From the NCBI RefSeq assembly GCF_031085175.1, contig NZ_JAVHUY010000011.1, forward strand, positions 124,001-188,000: a DNA stretch of 64,000 bases. Reading direction: 5' to 3'. Below the pieces are notes generated by a model that was not told the origin of the DNA, ran no database searches, and was given only the letters and a program-made list of their open reading frames with translations. Positions within the stretch are counted from its first letter, which is position 1, and each line of letters begins with the position of its first letter. This document shows positions 44,705 through 53,420 of the stretch, in pieces. Both the position numbers and the translations under genes were made by a program. This DNA comes from Phytohabitans maris (GTDB taxonomy: Bacteria > Actinomycetota > Actinomycetes > Mycobacteriales > Micromonosporaceae).

Positions 44705-44842
44705 ATGTATTCACGTCGATGGCCAAGCGACCGGCCGCACGACAGCGACCCTTTCGAGCGCGGCGAGATCGCCGTCTTGATCGTGGCCGCCGTCCGCTGG
44801 CTGGTCACCATCCTGCTGACCAGTTGGGGGTACCTCGAATGA
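44705..44842 (+). CDS. 45-aa predicted membrane peptide coupled to luxR gene
   Basis: MYSRRWPSDRPHDSDPFERG precedes a hydrophobic helix (IAVLIVAAVRWLVTILL). GGGAGG lies nine to ten bases ahead of the ATG, and its TGA overlaps the start of the LuxR gene (ATGA). The coupling argues that it is translated. It could be a leader peptide or a small membrane partner of the regulator. Confidence 0.55.
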   Translation: MYSRRWPSDRPHDSDPFERGEIAVLIVAAVRWLVTILLTSWGYLE

Positions 44843-45369
44843 GTCCGGTAGGTGAAGGCGTCAGCCCGTTTCCGGCCGGCCGGTCCGGCAGGACCCGGCT
44901 GAGCGTACGGGGGCTCACCGAGCTCCTCGTCGAACTCGTCGGCGCCGACGGGCGGGACGTCATCGTCCTCGCCATCGTGCCGCAGGAGCAGCAGCCAGCG
45001 GAGCCCGAGGGCGGCGACCGTCCCGAGGCGGGAAACCACGTGCACCGGCCGGTGGGGCTCTCCACCGCCACGGAGCGGCAGCCCGCCGACACCGAGTGGG
45101 CGAGCCTGACCGACCGCGAGCGGGCGGTGGCGTGCCTGGCCGGGCAGGCGCTGACGAACCAGCAGATCGCGCGGCGCCTGAAGATCTCGCCGCACACCGT
45201 CAACTTCCACTTGCGACGGATCTTCCAGAAGCTGGGGATCGACTCGCGGGTGAGCCTGGCCCAGATCGTCCACGCGCGACGGTCGAACATGGACCACGGG
45301 TCGCGCGCGGGCCAGCCGCCGGAGGACAGCGGGCCGCCAGAGCCGGCCGGCGGCGGCGTCAGGCGGTGA
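44839..45369 (+). CDS. LuxR-family regulator
   Basis: 176-aa protein with a C-terminal LuxR/GerE helix-turn-helix (LTDRERAVACLAGQALTNQQIARRLKISPHTV region, about 90-150). The N-terminal 80 residues show no receiver or PAS motif that I recognise. It lies at the left border of the biosynthetic cluster and converges on the aspartokinase gene with an 11-base overlap, so it is a candidate pathway regulator. Confidence 0.85.
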   Translation: MSPVGEGVSPFPAGRSGRTRLSVRGLTELLVELVGADGRDVIVLAIVPQEQQPAEPEGGDRPEAGNHVHRPVGLSTATERQPADTEWASLTDRERAVACLAGQALTNQQIARRLKISPHTVNFHLRRIFQKLGIDSRVSLAQIVHARRSNMDHGSRAGQPPEDSGPPEPAGGGVRR

Positions 45370-46585
45370 CGGGTTCCGGTCCGGGCGCAGTGGCGGGCGC
45401 CCGGTCGAGCCCGAAGGCGCGGTGCAGGACCACCGCCGCGCGCACCGTGTCGGCGGCCGGCACCACCGCCGAGACCCGCGACTGGCTGGCCCCCACCCAG
45501 CTCGGCGCGATCCCGGCGACGGCCAGCTCGGACAGCATCTGGGCGGTGAGCTGGGGGCGGCTCAGCAGCCCGGTGCCGACCAGCGAGACCTTTCCCACGG
45601 CCGCGTCGGCGACCGCCTCCCCGCCGGCGGCGGCCACCAGGCAGGCCAGCGGCTCGCGCAGCCGTGCCGCGCCGGCGGCGGTGACCGTGAAACCACAGCG
45701 CCCGGGCGCCGCAAACGCGAACAGGTCCGGCTGCACGGCCTGCTCGGCCAGCAGGTGCAGCAGGGCACCCGGCGGCACCGCGTCCGTGGTGACCAGTACC
45801 ACGTCCCGGTCGTCCGCCACCGCCACGACGCAAGAGCGCTCCTCCAGGACGTCGCGGCGGCTCTCGACCAGGGTCCCGGGCCCGTCGGACGCCGAGTCGC
45901 GCACCTCGATGTCCACTTCGGACATCTGGGCGAGCTCGACCGAGCGGGCGTGCAGCACCCGCGCTCCGGCGAACGCCAGCTCGGCCATCACGCCGGCCGG
46001 TACCACGTGCAGCAGCCGGGCCGCCGGCACGATCCGCGGGTCCGCGGTGAAGACGCCCGCGACGTCCGTGTAGATCTGGCAGGTACGCGCGCGCAGCTCG
46101 GCGGCGAGCGCCACGGCCGACGTGTCGGAGCCGCCCCGCCCCAGCGTCACCACGTCACCGGCGGCGTTCACGCCCTGAAACCCGGCGACGACCACGACGT
46201 TGCCGGCGGCGAGCAGGCTCTCCACCCGCCCGGTCCGGATCCGCTCGACCGAACCGCCGCCGTGCGGGCCGCTCACCCGGAAGCCGGCCTGGCCGCCGGT
46301 GAGGGAGACAGCGGGTACGCCCCGCTCCCGCAGCGCCATCGCCAGCAGCGCGGCGGAGGCGCACTCGCCGGTCGCCAGCAGCTGGTCGGTCTCGCGCGGG
46401 TGCGGTGCGGCGCTGACCCGGGCGGCCAGCCGCAGCAGCTCGTCGGTGGTGTCGCCGGTGGCGGAGACCACGACCACGACGGAGAGTCCGGCCGCCCGGG
46501 TGCGCGCGATCCGGTCGGCGACCATGCCGATCCGCGCCACGGTCGCCACCGAGCTGCCGCCGTACTTCTGCACCACCGTCGTCAT
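45359..46585 (-). CDS. Aspartokinase (cluster-associated)
   Basis: 408-aa kinase phosphorylating aspartate. VQKYGGSSVA opens the catalytic domain, and GRGGSDTSAVALAAEL and FTADPRIV follow. Two ACT-like regulatory domains occupy about 265-400. Placed beside a GriI/GriH pair, it should raise the flow to aspartate semialdehyde for the cluster. Whether feedback by lysine and threonine is weakened cannot be read with certainty. ATG 46585 follows GGGGGTCC. Divergent from the PhzF-like gene across a dyad at 46641-46662. Confidence 0.92.
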   Translation of the reverse strand: MTTVVQKYGGSSVATVARIGMVADRIARTRAAGLSVVVVVSATGDTTDELLRLAARVSAAPHPRETDQLLATGECASAALLAMALRERGVPAVSLTGGQAGFRVSGPHGGGSVERIRTGRVESLLAAGNVVVVAGFQGVNAAGDVVTLGRGGSDTSAVALAAELRARTCQIYTDVAGVFTADPRIVPAARLLHVVPAGVMAELAFAGARVLHARSVELAQMSEVDIEVRDSASDGPGTLVESRRDVLEERSCVVAVADDRDVVLVTTDAVPPGALLHLLAEQAVQPDLFAFAAPGRCGFTVTAAGAARLREPLACLVAAAGGEAVADAAVGKVSLVGTGLLSRPQLTAQMLSELAVAGIAPSWVGASQSRVSAVVPAADTVRAAVVLHRAFGLDRAPATAPGPEPVTA

Positions 46586-46640
46586 CTGCGGACCCCCGTT
46601 TCCGTTACGCCTCACGCTATGCGGGGCGGTGCGGCGGCGA

Positions 46641-46662
46641 CCACTACCAATGCGAGTAGTGG
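46641..46662. promoter_or_regulatory. CCACTAC-n8-GTAGTGG dyad between aspartokinase and phzF-like genes
   Basis: Seven-base perfect arms flank eight bases in the divergent promoter. The 13-mer CGAGTAGTGGCCG that ends it is repeated at 53448-53460 in the other divergent promoter of the cluster, which suggests a shared activator, probably one of the LuxR-type proteins. Confidence 0.6.
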
Positions 46663-46722
46663 CCGCGGTCCTTTGGGCTCGGCACCGTGAAAGGCATCCA
46701 CGGTCGAAGGGATGGGATCATA

Positions 46723-47493
46723 GTGAGGTTCTTCGTCGTCGACGCGTTCACCGGCAACGCGTTTTCGGGCAACCCGGCCAGCGTCGTGCTGGTCGACGGT
46801 GATTTTCCGGCGGACGGGTGGTTGCAGGCGGTGGCCGCCGAGTTCCGCCACGCGGAGACCGCGTTCGTCCGCCCGTGCGGCGAGCGCGTCTGGGACCTGC
46901 GCTGGTTTACGCCGATCGTCGAGATCGACCTGTGTGGACACGCGACGCTCGCGACCGCGCACGTGCTCGGTGGGGAGAACACGTTCCGGACCCGCGGCGG
47001 CGTGCTGCGGGCCCGGACGTCGTCGCCCGGCTGGGTGGAGCTCGACTTCCCCGCCGACCCGACCGAGCCGGTCGAGCCGAGCGCGGAGCTGCGGGCCGCG
47101 CTGGGCGGTACGGAGGTCGTGGCGGCCGGGCGGGGCCGGTACGACCTGCTCGTCCAGGTCGCCTCGGCCGAGCAGGTGCGGGAGCTCCGGCCGGACACCG
47201 AGGTGCTGGGCCGCCTGCCGTACCGGGGTGTCCTCGTCACGGCCGCCGACGGCAGCGCGAACGGTGTGGTGAGCCGCTGTTTCTACCCGGCCGTGGGCAC
47301 GCCCGAGGACCCGGCCGCCGGATCGGCGCACTGCACGATCGGCGGCTGGTGGTTCGAGCGGCTCGGCGTCGAGGAGCTCGCGGCCCGGCAGCTCTCCGCG
47401 CGCGGCGGGGCGCTGCGGGTGGCCCGGCGGGGAGACCGGATCCGCCTCAGCGGCCAGGCCGTCACGGTCATGCGCGGCGAGCTGGTCGGTTAG
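46723..47493 (+). CDS. phzF: PhzF-family isomerase
   Basis: 256-aa diaminopimelate-epimerase-fold protein. With the GTG start at 46723, the catalytic Glu falls at residue 45 (RHAETAF), exactly as in Pseudomonas PhzF. DLCGHATLATAHVL and EDPAAGSAH are the other signatures. PhzF isomerises dihydro-3-hydroxyanthranilate to an aminoketone. No PhzA/B or PhzG follows, so the product must be used differently here. GAAGGGATGG supplies the ribosome site. Confidence 0.92.
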   Translation: MRFFVVDAFTGNAFSGNPASVVLVDGDFPADGWLQAVAAEFRHAETAFVRPCGERVWDLRWFTPIVEIDLCGHATLATAHVLGGENTFRTRGGVLRARTSSPGWVELDFPADPTEPVEPSAELRAALGGTEVVAAGRGRYDLLVQVASAEQVRELRPDTEVLGRLPYRGVLVTAADGSANGVVSRCFYPAVGTPEDPAAGSAHCTIGGWWFERLGVEELAARQLSARGGALRVARRGDRIRLSGQAVTVMRGELVG

Positions 47494-48131
47494 CCGGCCT
47501 GGAGCGCGGTGACGAGATCCTGGGTGGTCGCCGTCACCGCGCACCGGCGTGCGGCGTAGTCGAGGGCCATCAAGTGGTCCTCGGCGCTGAAGTCGGCGAC
47601 CGCGTCCGCCACGAGGAACGGCTGGATGTCGTGCGAGTACGCGTCGCAGGCGGTGAGCAGGCAGCCGATGTGCGCGAATACGCCGCAGACCACGAGCTGG
47701 TCCCGCCCCATCGCGGCCAGCTCGGCGGCGAGGCGGGTGCGGTGGAACGCGCTGTACCGGTACTTGGTCACCACCAGGTCGCCGGGGCCCGGTGCGATCT
47801 CCTCGACGATCCCCCGCGCCTCGACGGCGTCCGACATCCCCTCGCCCCAGACGTCGTGGAGCAGACCGCGGTCGGCGCGCGACATCCGTCCGGGTTGGAC
47901 GGTGAAGACGACGGGGATGCCGAGCGCCGTGGCCGCCGTGCGCAGCCGGCCGACGTTGGCGAGCAGGGGCCTGATCGGCGAGCGGTCCGCCGGGAAGAAC
48001 GACACGAAGTACCGCTGCATGTCGTGGATCAGCAGCACCGCGCGGCGCGGGTCAGCACGCCACGCCGCCGGACCGGGACGCAGGTGCGCCGGCGTCGGCA
48101 TCGGGTACGGCGCGATCGTCGGGATCGGCAT
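47490..48131 (-). CDS. phzD: PhzD-like isochorismatase
   Basis: 213-aa hydrolase that cleaves 2-amino-2-deoxyisochorismate (ADIC) to dihydro-3-hydroxyanthranilate and pyruvate. It follows PhzD closely: IAPYPMPT start, catalytic D37 in VLLIHDMQRYF, GPGDLVVTKYRYSAF with the active Lys, and DIQPFLVADAVADFS. GGAG lies seven bases ahead of the ATG at 48131. It is the last gene of the six-gene minus-strand operon, overlapping the preceding monooxygenase by 80 bases and the convergent phzF by four. Confidence 0.95.
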   Translation of the reverse strand: MPIPTIAPYPMPTPAHLRPGPAAWRADPRRAVLLIHDMQRYFVSFFPADRSPIRPLLANVGRLRTAATALGIPVVFTVQPGRMSRADRGLLHDVWGEGMSDAVEARGIVEEIAPGPGDLVVTKYRYSAFHRTRLAAELAAMGRDQLVVCGVFAHIGCLLTACDAYSHDIQPFLVADAVADFSAEDHLMALDYAARRCAVTATTQDLVTALQAG

Positions 48132-49278
48132 CGAAAGGCTCCATTCGTGTGCACTGTGGACTCGGGTGGTCCCATCCGTACAGCCAGTCCTGGTCGGAGA
48201 GCCGGGCGGACGCGAGCCGGCGGTCCCGGTCGCGCTGGCGCGGCCCGTCGGGGAGGTGCAGCCAATCGGCGCCCTCCCGCACCGCCGCGAGCACGCGTTC
48301 GACGCGGGGACGGCGCAGCGCCTCGTACCGTGCCAGCCCCTCCGGGTCGCGCAGGTGCGCGGCGAGCGTCGCGGCGTCCTCGATCGCCTGCGTCGCGCCC
48401 TGCGCCAGGAACGGCAGCATCGGGTGGGCGGCGTCACCGACCAGTGCGATCCGCCCGCGCTGCCAGTGCCGCGGCGGCGGCCGGTCGAAGAGCCCGTGGT
48501 GGACCAGCGGTCCGGCGGCGAGCAGTTCGCGCACCCGCGGATGCCAGCCCTGGTAGGCCTCCGCGAGCCGCCCGGCGTCGCCGATGGCGTACCCCTCGGG
48601 CGGGCTCGTCGCCGCGACCGTGGCGACGACGTTGACCGCGTTCGAGCCGCCGACCGGATAGCTGACGCAGTGCTGCCCCGGGCCGAGCCAGACCGTGACG
48701 CGGGGCGGCCCGGCGGGCCACGGCAGCCGGTCGGCCGGTACCAGCGCGCGGTAGACGGTGTGTCCGGCGAAGCGCGGCGGATCCGTGGCGAGGGCGCGCC
48801 GCACCACCGAGTGGAGCCCGTCCGCACCCACCACGACGTCCGCGTCGTACCAGCCGCCGCCGGCAAAGCTGAGGCGCACGCCGGACGCCGACTCGTCGAC
48901 CCCGACGCACCTCTGTCCAAACCGGACCGGCCCGGCGGCGCGCAGCAACATGTGGCTCAGGTCGGTGCGGCGCAGCGTGTAGTACGGCGCCCCGTACCGC
49001 TCCCGGGCGGCCGTGCCGAGCCCGACCCGCCCGATCAGCCGGCCGTCCCGCCACCGCCGCAGTTCCCGGACGACGGGCCGGGCCGCGACGGCGCGCAGCT
49101 CGGGCTCGAGCCCGAGCCGGTGCAGGATCCGCGCGCCGTTCGGCGAGATCTGGATGCCACCGGCCACCTCGGGTGGCCCGCCGGCCCACTCGAAGACCTC
49201 GCAGCGCACGCCTTCCCGGGCGAGGCACGCGGCGGTGACCAGCCCGCCCACACCCGCACCCACCACGGCGATCCGCAT
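48052..49278 (-). CDS. FAD-dependent monooxygenase (salicylate-hydroxylase type)
   Basis: 408-aa flavoprotein hydroxylase. GAGVGGL binds FAD at the N-terminus, GADGLHSVVRRAL is the DG motif, and GDAAHPMLPFLAQGATQAIEDA the GD motif. Family members hydroxylate or oxidatively decarboxylate aromatic acids. In this operon it may act on an aminobenzoate or the condensed product. ATG 49278 uses GGAGAG; a GTG 15 bases earlier is possible. The long 80-base overlap with phzD implies strict coupling. Confidence 0.9.
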   Translation of the reverse strand: MRIAVVGAGVGGLVTAACLAREGVRCEVFEWAGGPPEVAGGIQISPNGARILHRLGLEPELRAVAARPVVRELRRWRDGRLIGRVGLGTAARERYGAPYYTLRRTDLSHMLLRAAGPVRFGQRCVGVDESASGVRLSFAGGGWYDADVVVGADGLHSVVRRALATDPPRFAGHTVYRALVPADRLPWPAGPPRVTVWLGPGQHCVSYPVGGSNAVNVVATVAATSPPEGYAIGDAGRLAEAYQGWHPRVRELLAAGPLVHHGLFDRPPPRHWQRGRIALVGDAAHPMLPFLAQGATQAIEDAATLAAHLRDPEGLARYEALRRPRVERVLAAVREGADWLHLPDGPRQRDRDRRLASARLSDQDWLYGWDHPSPQCTRMEPFDADPDDRAVPDADAGAPASRSGGVAC

Positions 49279-49302
49279 CTCCGCACTCTCCACTTCGGAC
49301 TG

Positions 49303-50595
49303 TCAGTAGTAGCTCAGCGCCTTGTCCCAGTCCTCGTCCTCGCGGAAGAGGCCGCGCGGCTTCATCACGTCGGCGCTCGCGGTCAGCAGCGAGAGCGGCA
49401 CGAGCCGGCCCGGCGGCACGCCGACCACCTCGGCGTCGATGCCGTAGGTGCGACCGACCGCCGCCACGAGCGCGGCGACGGCCGGGGCCCGGTGCGGCTC
49501 GGCCACCTCGATCTCGACGCGCAGGTGGCTGCTGGCCGCCCTGGCCCGCCAGAAGAGCACGCCGAACTCGGCCGGTAGCCCGAAGACGAGCTCCTCCAGC
49601 CCGGTCTGGGTGAGCGGTACGCCGCCGGCGCGGCTCTGAAACGCGGTGCGGCCGAGCACCCGGACGGTGGGGAGCGACCAGCCGCACCCGCAGGCGCCGT
49701 ACGCCACCTCGACCTCGTCCTCCATGTTGTACCGCAGCAGCGGCATCGCCTCGCGGAAGAGCGGCGTGACGACGAGCTGGCCCCGGCCCTCCGGCGCGGT
49801 ACGGCCGGTCAGCGGGTCGTACACCTCGAAGAGCGCGCGATCGGCCCACAGGTGCAGCCGGCCGCACGGGCACTCGCCGGCGAGGCTGCCGGTCTCCGTC
49901 GCGCCGTACTCCTCCACGACCGGCGCGCCCCACAGCGCGGCGATCCGGTCCCGGCGGGCCGGGCTGAGCGGTTCGCCGCCGACGAAGAGCGCGCGCAGCG
50001 CGGGGAAGTCCCGGTCGGGCCGGGCACCGGCGGCCGCCGCGGCAGCCGCCCAGAGCAGCGTGTCGGTCGGCAGCGACCAGGTCACCGTGACGTCCAGGTC
50101 GCGCAGCACCCGGACGACCCGGGAGTACGGCATGGCCAGCGAGCGGTTGTCCGCCGGCACGACCGTCGCGCCGCACATGCGGGCCGCGGCGTGCGCGAGA
50201 TGGCCGGTGATCATGAGGGCGTACGGCGTGCGGACCAGGAACATGTCGCTCGGCTCGATCGCGATCCGCTTGCGCGCGAACCGCTCGGCCAGGTCCAGCC
50301 AGTCCCCCGCCGTGTAGTACGACGACGTCGGCGCCCCGCTGCTCCCGCTCGACTCGTGGTACGTGGCGAGTTCGGCGCGGTCGACCGCGAGGAGCCCGAA
50401 CGGGTACGCGTCGCGCAGGTCCCGCTTCGTGGTCAGTGCCACCTGCCGCAGCTCGGCGCGGTTGGTCGGCACGTCCCCCCGCGCCCGGTAGAACGGGGAG
50501 CGCGCCGCGACCCGCAGCGCCTCCGCCAGGTGGACGTCCTGGAGCCGGGTCAGCTCCGCGTACCCGCGCCAGTCTCCGATCCGCGGCCGGTCCAT
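49303..50595 (-). CDS. PaaK-like adenylate-forming ligase
   Basis: 430-aa ANL-superfamily ligase that activates an aryl acid with ATP. Phosphate loop SSGSSGAPTSS (82-92), adenine motif EEYGATETG (about 228-236), a CPCG/CGCG cysteine set that may hold a metal, and the C-terminal catalytic Lys in DVMKPRGLF. It is close in size and style to phenylacetate-CoA ligases. Next to an amidohydrolase it matches the two-enzyme benzoxazole pair known from nataxazole and A33853. GAGGAGGAG precedes the ATG. Confidence 0.88.
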   Translation of the reverse strand: MDRPRIGDWRGYAELTRLQDVHLAEALRVAARSPFYRARGDVPTNRAELRQVALTTKRDLRDAYPFGLLAVDRAELATYHESSGSSGAPTSSYYTAGDWLDLAERFARKRIAIEPSDMFLVRTPYALMITGHLAHAAARMCGATVVPADNRSLAMPYSRVVRVLRDLDVTVTWSLPTDTLLWAAAAAAAGARPDRDFPALRALFVGGEPLSPARRDRIAALWGAPVVEEYGATETGSLAGECPCGRLHLWADRALFEVYDPLTGRTAPEGRGQLVVTPLFREAMPLLRYNMEDEVEVAYGACGCGWSLPTVRVLGRTAFQSRAGGVPLTQTGLEELVFGLPAEFGVLFWRARAASSHLRVEIEVAEPHRAPAVAALVAAVGRTYGIDAEVVGVPPGRLVPLSLLTASADVMKPRGLFREDEDWDKALSYY

Positions 50596-51344
50596 GTCTC
50601 CTCCTCTCCGAGCAGCCGGCGGGCGTTCGCCGACATCACCAGGTGCCGGTCCGCCCGGCTCATCTCGACGGCCGCGAGCTTCACGACCTCCACGCGCGGG
50701 TGCTGGAGCGGGTACTCGGTGCCGAACACCACCCGCTCCGCCCCGAGCCGCCGCAGTGCCAGCCCGGCGACCGCCGTGTAGCAGCCGGACGTCTCGGCGA
50801 CGATGTTCGGGCACGGCGCGATCTCGGCCAGGCCGCTCGCGTCGAGGCCCGTGTGTCCACAGTGTCCGTACACGAAGGACACCTGCGGGAAGCGCCGGGC
50901 GAGGGCGGCAAGGTCGCCGGCGCGCGTGCCCGGGTGGGCGAGGCAGACCACGTAGACCGGGTGCCGGGCGGCGGCCGCGATCTCGACGAGCTCGTCCACC
51001 GCCGGGTCGTCGAGGCGAAACCCGTGCACCGCGGGGGAGATCTCCAGCCCGCGGTGGCCCGGCGCAGCCGCCCGGTACGCGGCGACGTCCCGCCACGGGT
51101 CGGCGAGAAAGAACGGCAGGAGCCGCCCGGCGGTACCGCCGCAGATCGCCCGGACGCGCTCGTTGTCGGCCGCCACCTCGCTGCGACCGCCGCGGGCCAC
51201 CTGCGCGGAGAGGCGGTCGAGGTCCAGCAGGCCGCCGGCGGAGACGGCGGCCCGCTCGATGCCGGTGCGGTCCATGGCCGCGAGCAGCGCGCCCGCGGCC
51301 TCCGGACCGGGCCCCAGCCGGGCGTGGAAGTCGAACACGTTCAC
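50550..51344 (-). CDS. Amidohydrolase-2 family protein, candidate benzoxazole cyclase
   Basis: 264-aa TIM-barrel amidohydrolase of the ACMSD-like group. Visible metal/active-site segments are VYGHCGHTG and the late VVFGTEYPLQHP. The first motif reads FDFHAR where DxHxH is usual, so one N-terminal His is replaced by Arg. In benzoxazole pathways a zinc amidohydrolase runs in reverse, removing water from an ester/hemiorthoamide to close the ring. GTG overlaps the stop of the previous gene (GTGA), and its end overlaps the ligase start by 46 bases. Confidence 0.82.
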   Translation of the reverse strand: MNVFDFHARLGPGPEAAGALLAAMDRTGIERAAVSAGGLLDLDRLSAQVARGGRSEVAADNERVRAICGGTAGRLLPFFLADPWRDVAAYRAAAPGHRGLEISPAVHGFRLDDPAVDELVEIAAAARHPVYVVCLAHPGTRAGDLAALARRFPQVSFVYGHCGHTGLDASGLAEIAPCPNIVAETSGCYTAVAGLALRRLGAERVVFGTEYPLQHPRVEVVKLAAVEMSRADRHLVMSANARRLLGEEETWTGRGSETGAGTRS

Positions 51345-52543
51345 TGCTCGTGGCAGAACTCGTCGATGGGATAGCCGACGTGGCGTTCCCGCCGCGGGAG
51401 GTGGCCGAGGATCTGGTCGCCGGGCCGGAGCGCGGTCGAGTTCAGCACGGCCGCGCCCGGGCCGAGGATCCGTACGTGCCAGTCGTCCTGCACGATCACG
51501 TTGACCCGCTCGCCGTCGTCGGAGACCGCGTCGATGGAGAGCAGCGGGCGGGTCTCGATCTTCACCCGACCGACGATCGCGTGCCGGGTACGCCCGTCCG
51601 CCCCGACCGCCAGCACGGTGTCGCCCGCGCCGAGCTCGCTCAGGTACCGCGTGTGCTCCGGGTCGGCGAGGGTGTACGACATGATCGCGCCGGCGTTCAC
51701 CCGGAAGGGTCGGGTCGGCATGTACGGCAGCGGATGCGTCTCGCTGACGCAGAGCACCATCCCCTTGGCCCGCGAGCCGACCAGGATGCCCTCGTCCTTC
51801 TCCAGGTAGGTGCAGGTGTCGACGCAGGCCCGTTCCCCCATGCCGGCGTGGGTGATCGCGGTGACCGTGAGCGTGACCAGCTTGAGCGCCTCCGGCTTGC
51901 TCGTCACGACGTCCCGCAGGCGGGCCGCCTCGCCCGGCGCGGTCGGGGCCAGCATGAGCCCGCCCGGCCCGTGTTCGAGCACCCCGAGGTGCACCGGCGC
52001 GTCGGCCACCCGGTCCATCGCGGTGATGATCAGGCCGGGGGCCGCCGCGCCGGGACGGTGGGTGGCCGCCGCGGCCGCGAGCACGATCTCCAGCGGGATG
52101 TTGGTCGGGTCGCGGAAGCGGAGCACCGTGCACTCGTACCGCCGGACGCTCGCGCACGCCCGCTCCAGGCTCTCCTTGTCGGTGACTTCCACGTACACGC
52201 CGAACCGCCGGTCCGGGTGCCGCTGCGCCAGCTCCTCCGGCGTTCCGTGCACGACCGGGTCGACCACGACCAGGTCGGCCACGCCGAAGTCCGCCGGCAG
52301 GTCGGCGCCGGAGGGCAGGAGCACGCGGGTGACCGCCGGCGGCAATGGCGCCAGGTCCGCGGGATCCGCCGCGACGATCGCGTCGAACCCGTGGTGCAAC
52401 GCCTCTTGGCAGAGCGCCGCGGTGAATTCACCGGCGGATCGGATGTCGAGCCAGCACTGCTTCAACGCCTGCTCTCCTTTCATCGAGCGACCTTTCGTCA
52501 GGTCGGCTTTCGTCGGCTCGGCTTTCATCTGGTCGCTTTTCAT
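51341..52543 (-). CDS. 3-dehydroquinate synthase II (GriH-like)
   Basis: Up to 400 aa. It belongs to the archaeal-type dehydroquinate synthase II family, which includes GriH of grixazone biosynthesis, with KQCWLDIR, VLRFRDPTNIPLEI, GMGERACVDTCTYLEKDEGILVGS and ETHPLPYMPTRPFRVNAGA. Paired with the aldolase it would produce 3-amino-4-hydroxybenzoate. Two starts are possible. ATG 52543 overlaps the aldolase stop (ATGA) and adds a repeated Lys/Asp-rich stretch. TTG 52465 follows AAGGAGAG and begins MKQCWLDIR like family members. Confidence 0.93.
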   Translation of the reverse strand: MKSDQMKAEPTKADLTKGRSMKGEQALKQCWLDIRSAGEFTAALCQEALHHGFDAIVAADPADLAPLPPAVTRVLLPSGADLPADFGVADLVVVDPVVHGTPEELAQRHPDRRFGVYVEVTDKESLERACASVRRYECTVLRFRDPTNIPLEIVLAAAAATHRPGAAAPGLIITAMDRVADAPVHLGVLEHGPGGLMLAPTAPGEAARLRDVVTSKPEALKLVTLTVTAITHAGMGERACVDTCTYLEKDEGILVGSRAKGMVLCVSETHPLPYMPTRPFRVNAGAIMSYTLADPEHTRYLSELGAGDTVLAVGADGRTRHAIVGRVKIETRPLLSIDAVSDDGERVNVIVQDDWHVRILGPGAAVLNSTALRPGDQILGHLPRRERHVGYPIDEFCHEQ

Positions 52544-53343
52544 CGGGCCCCTCCCAAGACCGTGGAAGCCGTCCGGTCGTGGACGAGCGCGGCGATCCGG
52601 CGGGCCGCCGCCGCTGGATCCGCGGCGGTGAAGACGAGGCGCCCGGCGGCGATGCCGCCCGCGCCGGACCGCATCGCGTCGGCGAGGTGGCGCAGCGCGT
52701 CGTCCGGGCCGGGCGAGGGGGCGCCGCCGGCCGCGAGGACCGGCACCGGGCAGCTCGCGGTGACCGCGGCGATCCCGGCCGCCGAGGCGGGCAGGGACGA
52801 TTTGACCAGGTCCGCGCCGAGGTCGGCCGCGATGACGGCCGCGTGGGCCACGAGCTCCGGCGCGCGTCCGTCGGCGACCTGCGGTCCGCGCGGATACAGC
52901 ATCGCAAGCAGGGGTACGCCCCAGCGGTCACTCGCCTCGGCGACGGCGGCCAGGTCGGCGATCTGCCGCCCTTCAGTCTCCGATCCGACATTGACGTGCA
53001 CGCTCACCGCGTGCGCGCCGAGCCGCAGCGCTTCCTCCACAGAGGACACGAGGTACTTGGCGTCGGGATCGGGGGCCCGGCGGGTGCTCGCGCTCAGGTG
53101 GACGATCAGCGACAGCGACCGGAACCAGCGGGGGTCGAGGTGCCGGAGCGCGCCCTTGTGCAGCACGATCGCGTCCACGCCGTTCCCGGCAAGTTGCCCG
53201 ACCAGCCGGTTGAGCTGGCCGCTCCGGGTGATCGGACCGTCGGTCACGGAATGGTCGAGCGGTACGACGAAAAGGCTTGAAGAATCGTGCCGGTACAGAT
53301 GCTGTAGCCGGATGCGACTCCCGACCGTATTGTTTAGTGTCAT
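52540..53343 (-). CDS. Class I aldolase / ADH synthase (GriI-like)
   Basis: 267-aa DhnA-type aldolase. D30-H31 (PLDHS), Y150 and the Schiff-base K181 (DLVKSS) agree with the archaeal 2-amino-3,7-dideoxy-threo-hept-6-ulosonate synthase and with GriI. In the grixazone route GriI condenses aspartate semialdehyde with DHAP and GriH cyclises the product to 3-amino-4-hydroxybenzoate. It is the first gene of the minus-strand operon, so it sets the carbon entry. The promoter lies in 53344-53491. Confidence 0.93.
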   Translation of the reverse strand: MTLNNTVGSRIRLQHLYRHDSSSLFVVPLDHSVTDGPITRSGQLNRLVGQLAGNGVDAIVLHKGALRHLDPRWFRSLSLIVHLSASTRRAPDPDAKYLVSSVEEALRLGAHAVSVHVNVGSETEGRQIADLAAVAEASDRWGVPLLAMLYPRGPQVADGRAPELVAHAAVIAADLGADLVKSSLPASAAGIAAVTASCPVPVLAAGGAPSPGPDDALRHLADAMRSGAGGIAAGRLVFTAADPAAAARRIAALVHDRTASTVLGGAR

Positions 53344-53420
53344 TTCCGCTCCTCGGCGAGCGCAATTAGCGACATGCGAAAAACGTTAAGTGCTCGGCCG
53401 GCCCCCGCCCATAACGCGAA

